Notes: generated from the letters alone by a model not told the origin. DNA of 28,888 bases from Chara braunii (GCA_003427395.1 BFEA01000079.1:3572998-3601885); one strand, 5' to 3'. Counted from the stretch's first letter, positions 1-9,712 are shown. Translations and numbers: made by a program.

Positions 1-23
1 TTTTTTTTTTTTTTTTTTTTTTT
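1..23. repeat. Poly(T) run at the window edge
   Basis: An uninterrupted run of 23 T. It lies directly before the CGTACG-rich patch that replaces the missing 5' part of element A. It could be the reverse complement of a poly(A) tail from something inserted to the left, or a sequence-edge artefact; nothing in the window decides this. Confidence 0.8.
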
Positions 24-38
24 GTCCTGGAACACCTT

Positions 39-122
39 CGTACGGACGTCGTCCGTACGCTCGTACGGGCATATGTCCGTCCGTCCGTACGGGCCGTACG
101 GAGACCCCCCGTACGACGTACG
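39..122. repeat. Cluster of seven CGTACG palindromes
   Basis: The 6-base palindrome CGTACG occurs seven times in 84 bases, joined by short GTCCGT and GGGC pieces, with a GTCCGTCCGTCC stretch inside. The pattern is not present in element C at the corresponding place, where gag sequence is found. Homology with element C begins just after it, near base 136. It is therefore a patch of simple or satellite-like sequence at the truncation point of element A. Confidence 0.7.
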
Positions 123-135
123 GGCGACGACACAA

Positions 136-894
136 GGCCTCGGTATGATCGGGGCCATCCAGCCCGCCCCTGACCATAACGAAGTATCAGAATGGAGACC
201 CTCCCCGAACGAAATGGAAACAGGAGGACCCGTGTTCGTTACGGGAGAAATCGACGTCCTGGACGTTGTTAGAGCATTAGATCATCGTATTCCCCTACCA
301 ATCGGACACCTGTTGTCCATCTCCGAACAAGCTAACGATCGGATGTTACAGCATTGCAAGGCGAACCGAAAACGGTTCGCCCTGGCCAGACTAGCAACCG
401 CGAAAGGAAAGGCCCCCGCCCAAGAACCAAGACCTGATATATCGAGCACTTCAGAGCCTGTTCGGATGGGCCTAATCCAGAAAGGCGATCATTTTATACG
501 AATCCGGACCCTTCCATGAAGATCCGCAGAATGTGACGTGGAAGTTTGGGGAAACCCCTATAGCGAGGTCCTTGATTCCAGAGCCGTGGTCCTGACCATC
601 TCCTTGCGAGTGGTCCAACGAGCCGAAAGGCGGAAGGACGTGATCCCACTGGCGGAAGGCGATCATTTCGTCTCCGCTGACGAAGGCAAGATCCGAGTCG
701 TAGGGAGGATGGCGAACGTAGCCTTCTGCATCAGCAAGGTCAATGCCTTAGGAGACGTAGTGGTCTTAAATGTGAACACGTACGACGTCCTTGTCGGGTT
801 ACCGGCCCTCACCGCATTGCGAGCCACGTTGGATTTCGAACGGCGAGCGGTTATCCTCAACAACACAGGAGGAAAACCGTACACCATCCCGTAG
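136..894 (+). pseudogene. Element A: gag C-terminal end and aspartic protease, degenerate
   Basis: The frame that matches the end of the element C gag-protease region resumes near base 136 (compare GMIGAIQPA with GLIGAIRPA) and runs to a TAG at 892-894. A TGA at 517-519 interrupts it where element C has TGG. Past this stop the sequence matches the element C protease along its whole length (for example VSADE, and GGKP close to the end). The catalytic Asp-Thr-Gly motif, intact in element C, reads Asp-Ser-Arg here, so the active site is lost as well. The gag portion retained is only the linker after the zinc knuckle; the capsid-like region and the CCHC knuckle are missing. Unlike in element C, gag and protease share one frame, which suggests that the frame break in C is damage. 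Retroviral-type pepsin family protease by homology. Confidence 0.8.
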
Positions 895-3167
895 GGAGGA
901 CAACCTCGATGATCGAGCGACAAAGACAGGAACCTGGCACGGTTCTGAGAATGATACGATGGGAAGAGTCCACGGATGACTTCGACACTGCAGAAAACGA
1001 GGCTCCCTCGCTGTCGATCACCTCCAAAAGTGAGGAGGAGAACGACCCGCAGATTCTCGAGCTAAAACGACGGATAATCCGTTACCCGGTTTGACAGAAA
1101 ATGACGAAGACATTCGTATTTAGCAATGCGGCAGCCCAACGAACTCGGGCCCTTATCCTGGGAGAACCGTTAGTACAGGTGTCATGGATGCCCGATTCTT
1201 TGGAACCCCCTCGTACCCTATACGAGGGAGCTGTCCCACTGCTACCACGATACTTAGACAAACAATTGTTTTGTGATGTTACAAACATACCTCCCCGATC
1301 GCTTCTCACCATGGAAAAAGAAGTAAGATTGTTGCACCTAGGAGCAGAGACACGGGCTTCGGAGCCCTCTGGGTACCCCGAAGCCTCGCTGTTCGAAATG
1401 GGAATTCAAATCGCCGAAAGACAGATAGATTCTTGGGATATTGAAGACGGGATAACCCCCGAAGAACACATGGCCATTCGAGGGGAGGAAGCTCAGATGG
1501 TCGTCACTGTGTTCTCGTGGCAGTCAGATAACTCTTTTATCTCCTCCCCGCCTCCATGGGATGCAAAGATGATACGCACGAAACACGTGACGGTCGTCAT
1601 CCACGAGCAACCCTACGAATTACACGTGCCCCAATACGTACCCGACGACACACACCGCCTGATTGCGGAAATCCTAAGGGAATATCACGAAGCGGTTAGC
1701 GTAACGGACACAGACATCGGGTTGTCACTAATCATCCAGCTCGAGATTCAGACTGGAAATCACCCCCCTATCTATTGCAAACCATATCGATATTCCCTCG
1801 CTGAACGGAAAACGGCCCTACAGAGGATTAAAGAGTTCGAGGCTAACGGATGGATTGAGCCGGCGACGGGACCATGGTCGCTCCCATTAGTCCTAGTACC
1901 AAAGAAGAATGGATCGGTCCGCATCTGCATCGATTATCGCAAGTTGAATGATATCACGATTAAAGATGTATACCCCCTTCCCCGGATTGATGATTTATTG
2001 GATGCAATTGGGTGCGCTAACTACTTCAGTAGGTTCGATATTCACCATGGGTTTCATCATATCTTGGTTAAGGAAGAGGACTGGCCTAAAACGGCCTTTG
2101 TTCTGTTTGAAGGCACGTGACAGTGGGTTTGATGTCCGATGGGGATTTGCAATGCGCCGGCCACATTTCAGCGAGCGATGAATGTGACGTTTCACAACTT
2201 TGTGAACAAGACTCGGCTGACGCAGGGGATGATCAATTTCTGCGTCATTGTGTACATGGACGACATCCTGGTCTATTCGGAATCCTACCACGGGCACGCG
2301 CAGCACATCGAATGGACATTGGGAGCCTTGAGGGATGCCGGATTCAAGATCGCGTTGGAGAAAAGCGAGTTCTTTTTCCCGGAGATTTCATTTCTGGGTT
2401 ATGTGGTAACCCGGGGTGGGTTGAGGGCCGATTCAAGAAAGGTCGAGGCCGTCCGAGACGCTCTGACTCCCACATCGCTGACGCAGGTTCGAACCTTCCT
2501 CGGGCTGGCCTCGTATTACCGGAGATTTATCAAGGGATTCGCCGCGATCGCTCGGCCCTTAACGAACCTGCTACGGAAATACCAGCCCCTCAGTTGGGAC
2601 GCGGAGTGCGAACGGGCCTTTGTCACTCTCAAGGAGGTCCTGGCCACGACACCTATTTGGATCAGGCTGGACCCAACGAAGCCATTCATCCTCATCACGG
2701 ACTGGCAACCCGAGGCCATCTCCGCTATTTTGGCACAAAAGGGGAACGGCGGGCGCGAACACGTCATCGAGTACGCCTTCCGTACCGTACCCAACGAACG
2801 AAGGAACGATTCGGCCCCGCAAGGAGAATGCTACGCGGTGGTTTGGGGAATCCAACACTTCCATCCGTATCTCTACGGGCAAAATTTTCTCCTTGTTACG
2901 GATCACTAGCCGCTATTGGCCTTAAGAGGCTCACAAATTACACGTGCATGATTGGACGGTGGACGGTGGGCGGTGCGACTACAGGAGTACAATTTCGACA
3001 TCATCCATCGGAAGACCGAAAGGCACGGAAACACGGATGGGTTGACGCGACTGCATCGTCCAACAAAAGTCGCCAAGGGTGAAGAGATCATACCGTGGAA
3101 AGAACCAGAGCCAACTAGCGGACCCCGGTACGGACAGGTGGCAGTTCTCCCACGCACCGTGGGATAA
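895..3167 (+). pseudogene. Element A: reverse transcriptase-RNase H, degenerate
   Basis: An acidic spacer leads into RT. An ATG at 909 opens this frame, which is -1 relative to the protease frame. RT landmarks in order are the IKEFEANGWIEPATGPW block, ICIDYRKLN, FDIHHGFHH, CPMGICNAPATFQ and YMDD (2253-2264, catalytic Asp pair intact), followed by the FLGLASYYRRFIKGFA connection. RNase H follows with TDWQPEA, GECYAVVWG, LVTDH and HGNTDGLTR holding the usual D-E-D-D series. In-frame stops lie at 1092, 2118, 2130, 2907 and 2949. Two of these replace residues kept in element C: TGG became TGA at 2118 and an Arg codon became TGA at 2130. The ORF ends in TAA at 3165-3167 at the same place as in element C, so a stop between RNase H and integrase is ancestral. 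Function by family: copies element RNA into DNA and degrades the RNA strand. Confidence 0.9.
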
Positions 3168-3177
3168 GCACGTGGCG

Positions 3178-4910
3178 ATGGGTGACAGAGGTAACTCCAA
3201 CGCTCCTCTGTCTCCCCTCTCGTCTTCATCTTTTCTCTCCTTACTCGACAAATTTTGTTATTTTTTTGAAGCAATCCCGCGGGGGTCTACTCAGTTCCTA
3301 TGCACCCTAGTGCGGATGGGTATGTCGAATGGGTAGACTGCCGACAGTGTGTGTCCAGAGCCCATGGCTCCTGTATCCAATACCGAAGTGGCAATAAGCC
3401 TTGGCTATGCCCCCTGTGTCGGACCGATAAAACCCCGACCGAGGCTCGATTTCTAGACGCCACGTCAGAAGGGTTAGAAAAGACCCAAAGGTTTAGAAGG
3501 GCTGAGGTTTGGACTGATGTCGTTCTGATAGCAACCGTAGTGGGGAACCCCCTCCGAGACTTTACTAGGGAGGACCGGAGGAGGGCCAATGAAAGGGCCC
3601 GGGATTATCGATAGAACGAGTGACGGTTGGAAAAACGAAAGACGGATGGTAGTGGGATTTGGATGACTGTACCGCACCCGTTCATGAGGTATGACTGAGT
3701 TAAGTTGGCCCACGAGGATACCGCAGCCCACTTCGCTGTCCGGATCACCGAAACGGCGATCGACAAAAACGAATGGTACTGGTCCAATATTTGTGACGAT
3801 GTCAAATTCATCGTCCGAAACTGTCAGGTCTGTGCCGCCGACAAGGCGCCGATCCAACCGCCAAGGTCGATAGTGCCGACGGTAGTTGAACGGCCTTTCC
3901 AAAGAGTTAGCATCGATACTACCGATATTGTGGTGCCCCTTGGACCTAATAGCTGTGAATATTCAATCCTACTGGTATTCGTAGATCACTTTTCGAAATG
4001 GATCGAGGCGTATCCATGTCGTACGCGACAGGCGGCTGAAATCGCGCGATAGCGGCGATACGTCAACCGTTTTCTCGGAATGCATCAAGATACAGAGGAG
4101 ATCCTGACCGATAACGGTGCAGAATTTAGAGGGGAAGTTCTGAGGAATCTGGTCATACACGGCGTCACTATTCGGAATTCTGCACCCCACATGTCACAGT
4201 CCAACAGGCTGGTAGAAAACGTGAATCGGGTGATTAAGACTCCACTGCGACGAAACATCACGACACGGGATCCAAGGCCCTGGCCTGATATCGTAGAGCA
4301 CATCCTGGCGGTCCATCGAGGAACGCCTCACGAATCGACGGGTCTGACCCCCTTTCAATTACGGACCAATAGCGTGGCTTGTGTTTCGATACCAAACCTC
4401 CCTGACGGATCTACGTTGAACCGACGGCTTACGAGGGCCACGGCCAGGGACAAAGCCAAGCGACACATGGAGTTAATGGAACGGTCCCTTCCCCGATTAG
4501 CCCGAAAGCGCCAATGAATGACTGAATTGGCCCATGGCTCACAGGTCCGCAGTTACGAGGCCCGAAATGGGAACGCGGGCCCACGGCCCCAATACAAATT
4601 AGGGGACATGGTGCAGGTAAGGAAATGTGCTCGTCAAGGGAAGATAGCGCCACGATTCTTCGGGCGATTCCGTGTGATCGATCTCAGCCCAAGCGGAGTG
4701 AACACAGTGCGACTCGTGCCGGAAGTCTCAAGCAGCCGATTAGCTCGACCAATTGTCCGCCACATGTCCTATCTGCGCCCTTTTCCTTCCTCTCCATCTC
4801 CACCTTCGCCTGCTTCCTCTTACGATACCGGGGAAGACGACGACGGCCTAGCCTCTCCTTCTCCGTCTTTCTCTCCTTCCGTCACTCCGTCCCCACCACC
4901 ATCGCCACGA
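3178..4910 (+). pseudogene. Element A: PHD-finger integrase ORF, degenerate
   Basis: This separate ORF begins with its own ATG 11 bases after the RNase H stop. It has a Ser-rich N-terminus, then KFCYFFEAI, a zinc-finger-like region (WVDCRQC, RAHGSC, WLCPLC), an H2C2 integrase zinc domain ending NCQVC, the catalytic core and a C-terminal module. The second finger Cys seen in element C is Phe here. Core motifs are IDTTDI, LTDNGAEF and the Glu in NRLVEN, spaced as in element C. The C-terminal stretch KIAPRFFGRF resembles the GPY/F module of Ty3-type integrases. Damage: a frame change near 3290, stops at 3612, 3621, 3696, 4050 and 4515. At 4907-4910 the bases ACGA stand where element C has ATGA; the lost stop lets the frame run on to 5075. 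Role by family: inserts element cDNA into chromosomes. Confidence 0.88.
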
Positions 4911-5389
4911 GTTTTTCTACTGAGCAAGTTCTTAGCAAGCATATGCTGGCACCACGAGGCAATATCTTGGCAATCAGGCAGGTGCATCATCCACGGATTA
5001 GTCCGGACGTTCTTCGATTCACGCAGTTCTTCAGCACTGCAGGGGTACACGCGGCAGCGGAGTTCCGCTTTGTAGTCCCCAACAGCAGGGTGCATGTGTT
5101 AGCCGAGGCATCGGCCTATCGGCGACTTTCAACGCCAGGAACCTGCCACGTGTCGACGGTGGTCTTCTTCAACGGGGACATCAGCGCGGCGGACTCCACG
5201 ACGCATACATCCATCCTGGTGTCACTAAGGGAGTGGGGGGAAGAGTTGGCAAGGGCGTGGAGCCGGTTGCTTGCGCGGCGTGGGGAAAATGTCATCAATA
5301 CTGATAGTGTTGACGTCGGCAGCATCCGCACCCGCCCGCACGAGCCGAAAGTTGTCCTCCCTGCGCTTGTCCCTTTCTCGCGCCCCTAA
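4907..5389 (+). pseudogene. Element A: ORF3, unknown protein conserved in both copies
   Basis: An open frame of about 160 codons directly after integrase. I do not recognise the family. It is homologous to the frame at 26653-27100 in element C: shared blocks include SPDVLRFTQFF against SLDLLRFTQLF, a VLAEA motif, STVVFFNGDIS against TVVVAFSGDLC, and EWGEELARAW against QWGQKLVADW. The start codon aligned with the element C ATG is ACG here, and the same T-to-C change also removed the integrase stop. Apart from the start the frame is open to TAA at 5387-5389, whose last A is the first base of the ORF4 ATG (TAATG). I see no signal peptide, transmembrane segment or catalytic motif. It is soluble-looking, with alternating hydrophobic stretches and a Pro-rich end. 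Confidence 0.7.
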
Positions 5390-6428
5390 TGAACCGCTCT
5401 CACTTCTCCACCTTCAGTCTCCCCTCTGTCTTTCCCACCTTCTGGCAGTCAGCCATCCATCCCCGCCTCTCCTTCTGCATACGGCCGCTTTCTGTGCCAC
5501 TTGTCAAACCGCTGCAGTGGGAAATTTGGTGTGAACATTACTCTGCTCTCTCGCTGTGCCTAGTGGAGGTAGATCTGACATGGACTCGGGCTGGGAGAGA
5601 GGGTGTAGAACTGTTGATCATCCAGGCTTGGAGGACGGAGGTGGAGGGAGATCTTCTTGGGTTTGTCTTCGGAGCAGTGGAGCCAGGCCATCAGCAAACG
5701 ATCGTATGGGAGCTCTCGGTCCCCTTTGCGCAGCTGTTGGATGACCTTCCCCTCGACATCGTGTCACATTGCGACGAAACTCCGGTGCTGCACGTTCTTT
5801 TACGGAGATTAACGCCGTATTTGCAGTGGTCAGCCTGCTTGGAGGATCGAACGAGAGGTGGTAGCTACCCATCGCGCGCGGAGTATCTGAACCCCTGGGG
5901 GATCATCGACGTCCTCTTCTTTCAGCCTCGAATAGCGATGGAGGAGGAAGCGGTGGCGGAGGAAGCGAAGGTGGAAAACGAAAGCGAGGAAGAAACCTCT
6001 GAGGAAGAAGGAAGCTATAGTGACTCAGTGAGTACAGCGAGGAAGAGCCAGGGGTGGAGAGTGAAGAAGAAGAGGAAGAAGAGGAAGAAGAGGAGTCCGA
6101 GTGGGAAAGTTTGGGAGGAGAGGCGGACCAGGTGGAAGTCCGGGAAGAGGATCCTGCAGCAGCCGCGCGAAGGAGGGAAGAGATAGCGGTAGGAAAGAGG
6201 CCATTGGAGCATTCCAACGGCACTAATTTGCCAATCCCAGACGACCCGACCGGAGATCCCGAGCCGCCTGCAATTGAGGATGATCTCCCTCCTGCGGAGA
6301 CCTCGAGCGTCCCGGCGCGGAGGCGACGAAGCCGATCCCCCTCCCCTTCCCCCCGTCCCTTGGTTCGAACACGTGGCGATGCGGGGCATCGGGCTATGTC
6401 CCCGGTCATTATCCCGTCGTCCCCTTGA
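5389..6428 (+). pseudogene. Element A: ORF4, unknown protein with acidic and Arg/Ser-Pro tail
   Basis: It starts at ATG 5389, overlapping the ORF3 stop by one base. The N-terminal 180 residues or so are a mixed, probably folded region, with LLDDLPLDIVS and LLRRLTP matching element C (LVDDLPTDIIS, LIRKLTP). From about 5937 the protein becomes very acidic (runs of Glu), then Pro-rich, and it finishes with RRRRSRSPSPSP; element C ends alike with RPRSPSPA. A frame change is needed in the purine-rich tract at about 6040-6055, because the original frame otherwise ends at 6186 in a Lys/Arg-rich stretch absent from element C. The ORF ends CCT-TGA at 6423-6428. No known family was recognised. The folded domain plus acidic and RS-like tail would suit a nucleic-acid or nuclear-factor binding accessory protein, but that is a guess. 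Confidence 0.68.
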
Positions 6429-6906
6429 TTTCCTGACCCTCCGGCAAATCGATACCCAGATCTCCTTCCCTCGCAACCCCTTCCCGCCTTCCACCTTTCG
6501 TCACTTCTACACCACTCGCCTTGCTGTCACGGTGTATCCACACTCCACCACGAGATGCGCCGTCTCCTCTTTCTCCTTCCACGTTCTTCTCTTCAGTGCT
6601 GCCTGGTGGGGACATAACATGGTCGAAGTCTACTGCATGATCACGGGAACTGTTCCCGCATGCGCGGACTATGACCAGTTCCACACGGCCCTGCTCCGCA
6701 CTTTCCCTACCCTCTATCCCGACTATCTCGCTTCTCTCCCCCATAGCGGCAGCCGATTCCCCCACATACATCGCATTATTAGATATCAAGAGCTGCCAGA
6801 GACGTTTGCAGGGATGGAGACTTTCTTACCCCCACTCCCAAGTGACCCTCCCCCTCGCCATCCCCCCATGTACCGACTCCCTTATCCTCTCCCTGCGGGT
6901 CACTAA
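6424..6906 (+). CDS. Element A: ORF5, small unknown conserved protein
   Basis: This frame is +1 relative to the end of ORF4 and is open across the ORF4 stop. Conservation with element C begins exactly at that junction (PLDFL in both) and continues to a TAA at 6904-6906. The most similar section starts at Met 6619: VEVYCMITGT against MELYCVISGT, then a shared LRT-P-LY-DYL-SL pattern, FPHIHRIIRY against FPHAHRIVHF, and a Pro-rich end (FLPPLP against YFPPLP). From Met 6619 the protein is 95 residues; element C gives 91. The start is uncertain: +1 frameshifting from ORF4, an overlapping upstream ATG in this frame (for example 6379), or Met 6619. I do not recognise the family, and it has no clear membrane segment. 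Confidence 0.62.
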   Translation, partial: LDFLTLRQIDTQISFPRNPFPPSTFRHFYTTRLAVTVYPHSTTRCAVSSFSFHVLLFSAAWWGHNMVEVYCMITGTVPACADYDQFHTALLRTFPTLYPDYLASLPHSGSRFPHIHRIIRYQELPETFAGMETFLPPLPSDPPPRHPPMYRLPYPLPAGH

Positions 6907-7201
6907 CGCACCATCGGATTCGATGATGTGTCAACAGGATGATTCATATCCTGCGGCAACGACACGTGTCAATTGGCAAGATCCCTCACCACCTCCTCCG
7001 ACTGTAATCAGATTGCCCTTCCTGAGGAACTTGTAGGATAGAGCGCGCGTCGGCCACGTTGGATGACTTCCACACTCTTATCGCACGGTAAGTGGCACGC
7101 AGAGAGATCCTCGTCATCGATCGATTAGAGAGATCGGCACGTGTCGTAACATCGAGCAAGCAATAGCTTGCTCAAGATTGGAACCCCTTGGGCGTCACAT
7201 A
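6907..7201 (+). other. Element A: noncoding tail before the 3' LTR
   Basis: No open frame. It contains a hairpin at 7154-7173 and ends in a block shared with element C (TTGGAACCCC, then GCGTCACATA). I could not find the purine-rich tract normally expected just before a 3' LTR. Confidence 0.6.
7154..7173 (+). other. Perfect 8-bp stem hairpin near the 3' end of element A
   Basis: GAGCAAGC and GCTTGCTC pair over a four-base AATA loop. It lies about 30 bases before the 3' LTR, where structured RNA could mark the 3' end. Element C shows no obvious equivalent at this position. Confidence 0.5.
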
Positions 7202-7983
7202 TGTGACGAACCATTTTCCGTACCACATGACTTTCTGCGCGATGACGATGAGGGGTCTTGAGATGGGAAGGTTGGGCAAGTTACATGGGGTGGGATCGAC
7301 GGGTAAATTATGACGGTGTCCTCGCTTCTTTCTTTTTCTTCGCTTCGCTCCTTCCCCTTTGGCGGTGGTGGGACAGGCCTGGGACAGACGGTTGAGCGTG
7401 CGCGCCCCGTTGAGCGCGATCAGTAACGGTTGGCGATGGTTCGTTCTTGCTCTGATGGGAAGGAGGGAACGGAGATTTTAGCACGATGATTGGGCGGGAA
7501 CTTTTCGGTGTTCTTTTTAAATTTTTCCTGAGAACGAGCCCCCGAGGGCTCTCGAAATTCTGATTTATTTTTGCTTTTTTTTTTTCTATTTCGTCGGAAT
7601 TTTTCTGTTGCGGTTTTGAGTTCAGATAGGAATTTAGGACTTTTTGAAATTCTTGCCGAGCGGCACTCCTTTCTTGCGCGCGTTCTTCTGCGGTGGGAAC
7701 AAAGTTCTAACTAAGAGGCGCCCTTAATCTTGCATACAACTGTAATCGTTGGGCGGGCGCCATTGTAACTGTATCTTCTTTCTTGTTCTCTCGTCTTCTT
7801 CCCGCCCTTTGTCCCTTCTTTTTGCTACATCTGATTGGCCTGGGCACTGCATGCCTGGATCGATGCGTAGAGAGTGGCTACATCCCCCACGCGGCAATCT
7901 GGTCATGCCAAGCGTAGGCACTTTCTCTTTCTGCTCCTCTTTCCAATCCCTGCAATCTCGCACCTTCGCGCACGCATGCATGC

Positions 7984-7990
7984 TATAAAT
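7984..7990 (+). promoter_or_regulatory. TATA box of the element A LTR
   Basis: TATAAAT, preceded by a T/C-rich stretch. Element C has the same heptamer at 18709 in a matching context (CTATAAATT followed by CGTCGGC in A or CCGCCGGC in C). Transcription would be expected to begin about 25-35 bases downstream. Confidence 0.6.
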
Positions 7991-8254
7991 TTCGTCGGCG
8001 CGATTAGATAGCTCTCTTAAAAAAAAAGTCTTTTGGAAGCTCGAGGGTAGCGCGATCAGTGAGGGTCGGCTAATGAGGGAAGTAAGAGGTGAGTTGATAA
8101 GGGAGTTGGGCGACTCGACGAGCTGGTGCCAAGTGCGCGGGGTTGACGTGTAGGCCACGACGGACTATGGCGCATGGGCGAACCTGACGGGCGCATGCGG
8201 GCTAAGCGGGGTGACAACTTCGTTGGTAGGTGCGAGACGACGGACTGCCCTCAT

Positions 8255-8256
<2 letters not shown>

Positions 8257-8340
<84 letters not shown>
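8257..8340. repeat. (GA)42 microsatellite inside the LTR
   Basis: 84 bases of perfect GA dinucleotide repeat between the TATA box and ORF0. Element C lacks it at the corresponding place, so it expanded after the two elements separated. Long open frames in this area on both strands are artefacts of the repeat. Confidence 0.95.
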
Positions 8341-8343
<3 letters not shown>

Positions 8344-9150
8344 CGGGTCTGTGGGATTGCCGTTTTCTTTGTCTTTTCTCAGTCCTTGTGTATAGAATTT
8401 TGGCTCTGGGCGAGACGCCCTTGTTTTGCATTTTGACATTTCTTTTGGCTTTGTGTGATGTGTTCTCCCTCTTTCACTTTTTGCACGGAGATGGTTATGA
8501 TGTTTTTGTAATGCTGGGACAACAGATGTTTGTGCGTAACTCTGAATCATCCAGCGCTCGCAGCGCCGGACTATTCTCACTCAGATGATTGGTAGGTGAA
8601 AGGAATGGATAGTGCTATGATGCTGTGATGTATGTCCAAGTGGCGATGAGATATTTCCCCTGATGACTACACAACTGCTTTCTGCTCGAACAAGAGTTGT
8701 CTGAAAGGTCGTTGCATGGTCCCCCCCCACCCCCCTTTTTATGCATAAGTGATTGGCTGACGGATCGATCCGTGACAGACTAACCCCGCGAGCCCCCGTG
8801 TGAGTGCGATCTGATGAATACGGCTTACACAAGCACTCACGAGGCCGACCCGCAATCCCGAACGGACTTAGCCCGACAGATCTCGACAGGAGTGACGGAA
8901 CCGCTGTCTGCGATACGGGTCAGGGTGGGGATTGCTGAGTGTATTTGCTCGGTGGAATTAGTTGCAAGAACTGAGCCGGTGCGGGCTGCTCCTTGGCTGC
9001 TTGAGCAAATCAGGATCCGATCTGCTGGCCCGTGCACACGCATGTGTAAGACAACGGTCGTCCGCGGACGTGCCATCTACACTGCGCCCGCAAAAGCTAG
9101 CTACGATCCCGCCCCCGTAGGAAGATGTGTATGCAGGAATTTAGTTGAAC

Positions 9151-9712
9151 ATGGCGATAGATTCTCCCTTCTGGATCACCGATCACGAAAGCCTGAGGGA
9201 CCCCGAATACCGAACGTACTAGGAAAGGGAACAGATCCGCTGGCAGCGAACCTGACAACAGCGTCACCTACGAGACTCAGGGCATCTTCAGTACCCCTGC
9301 CGGATAGAAAACGAGCGACTGTGCAGAGGCGATTTCCAGCTGGCAATCTACCGAGACTCGTGGATTCCTGATTATCCCGACAGCCGGAACCAGCAATACC
9401 TTCTAACCCCAGGCTTCGTTGCCATTACCACTAACTTCCCTCCCTACTATCACATTCTCCCCTACCATCAGCTACTCGGTCCCCTGGGATTCCATAGCCC
9501 GGTTCTGGCCCCGTCCGCCGTGCTCAGAGTGTCGGCAGCCCGGCGAGCGTCGACAAGCGAGGGTCACGCAGCGAGCCCATCCTAGGACTGAGCGACGAGA
9601 GTCCGAGTCGTTTTCCCCAGACCCCGAGACGTGCGACGGTCAGCAGCGGTACGAGCACTCGCACAGAGACACCCATAGCACCCCACCCCGGCTCAGGCAG
9701 CACGGTCGGTGA
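9151..9712 (+). pseudogene. Element A: ORF0 carried in the LTR, degenerate
   Basis: Starting from ATG 9151, the frame passes stops at 9220 and 9253 and then matches the element C ORF0: ERLCRGDF against TRIC-WDI, then GFVAITTNFPPYYHILPYHQL against the FV-THFPPYS-LLPFNEL section. Near 9475 it must change frame to keep the match (VPWDSIARFW and CSEC against IPWS and CSDC). The frame then runs to TGA at 9710-9712, but similarity is weak after the CSEC. No family was recognised. A FPPY-LP core followed by a W-rich stretch and a Cys-x2-Cys pair is the most conserved part. It lies within the 3' LTR, well downstream of the TATA box, so in an intact element it would sit in the 5' leader of the transcript. 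Confidence 0.6.

Noticed and set aside
5903-6494. Long minus-strand frames with Ser-rich runs
   Set aside because: They are antisense shadows of the Glu-rich tract of ORF4.
6424-6906. ORF5 as an envelope-like protein
   Set aside because: Its hydrophobic stretch is short and lies before the best conserved part; no signal peptide, cleavage site or anchor is visible.
8165-8588. Open frames on both strands with Ser-Leu or Arg-Glu repeats
   Set aside because: Produced by the GA microsatellite, which has no stop in any frame. The same applies at 16006-16411.
8814-9712. A separate third retrotransposon starting between elements A and the LINE
   Set aside because: The block order (TATA, leader motif, ORF0, terminal block) equals that of the element C LTR and the ends form TGTGACG/CGTCACA, so it is the 3' LTR of element A.
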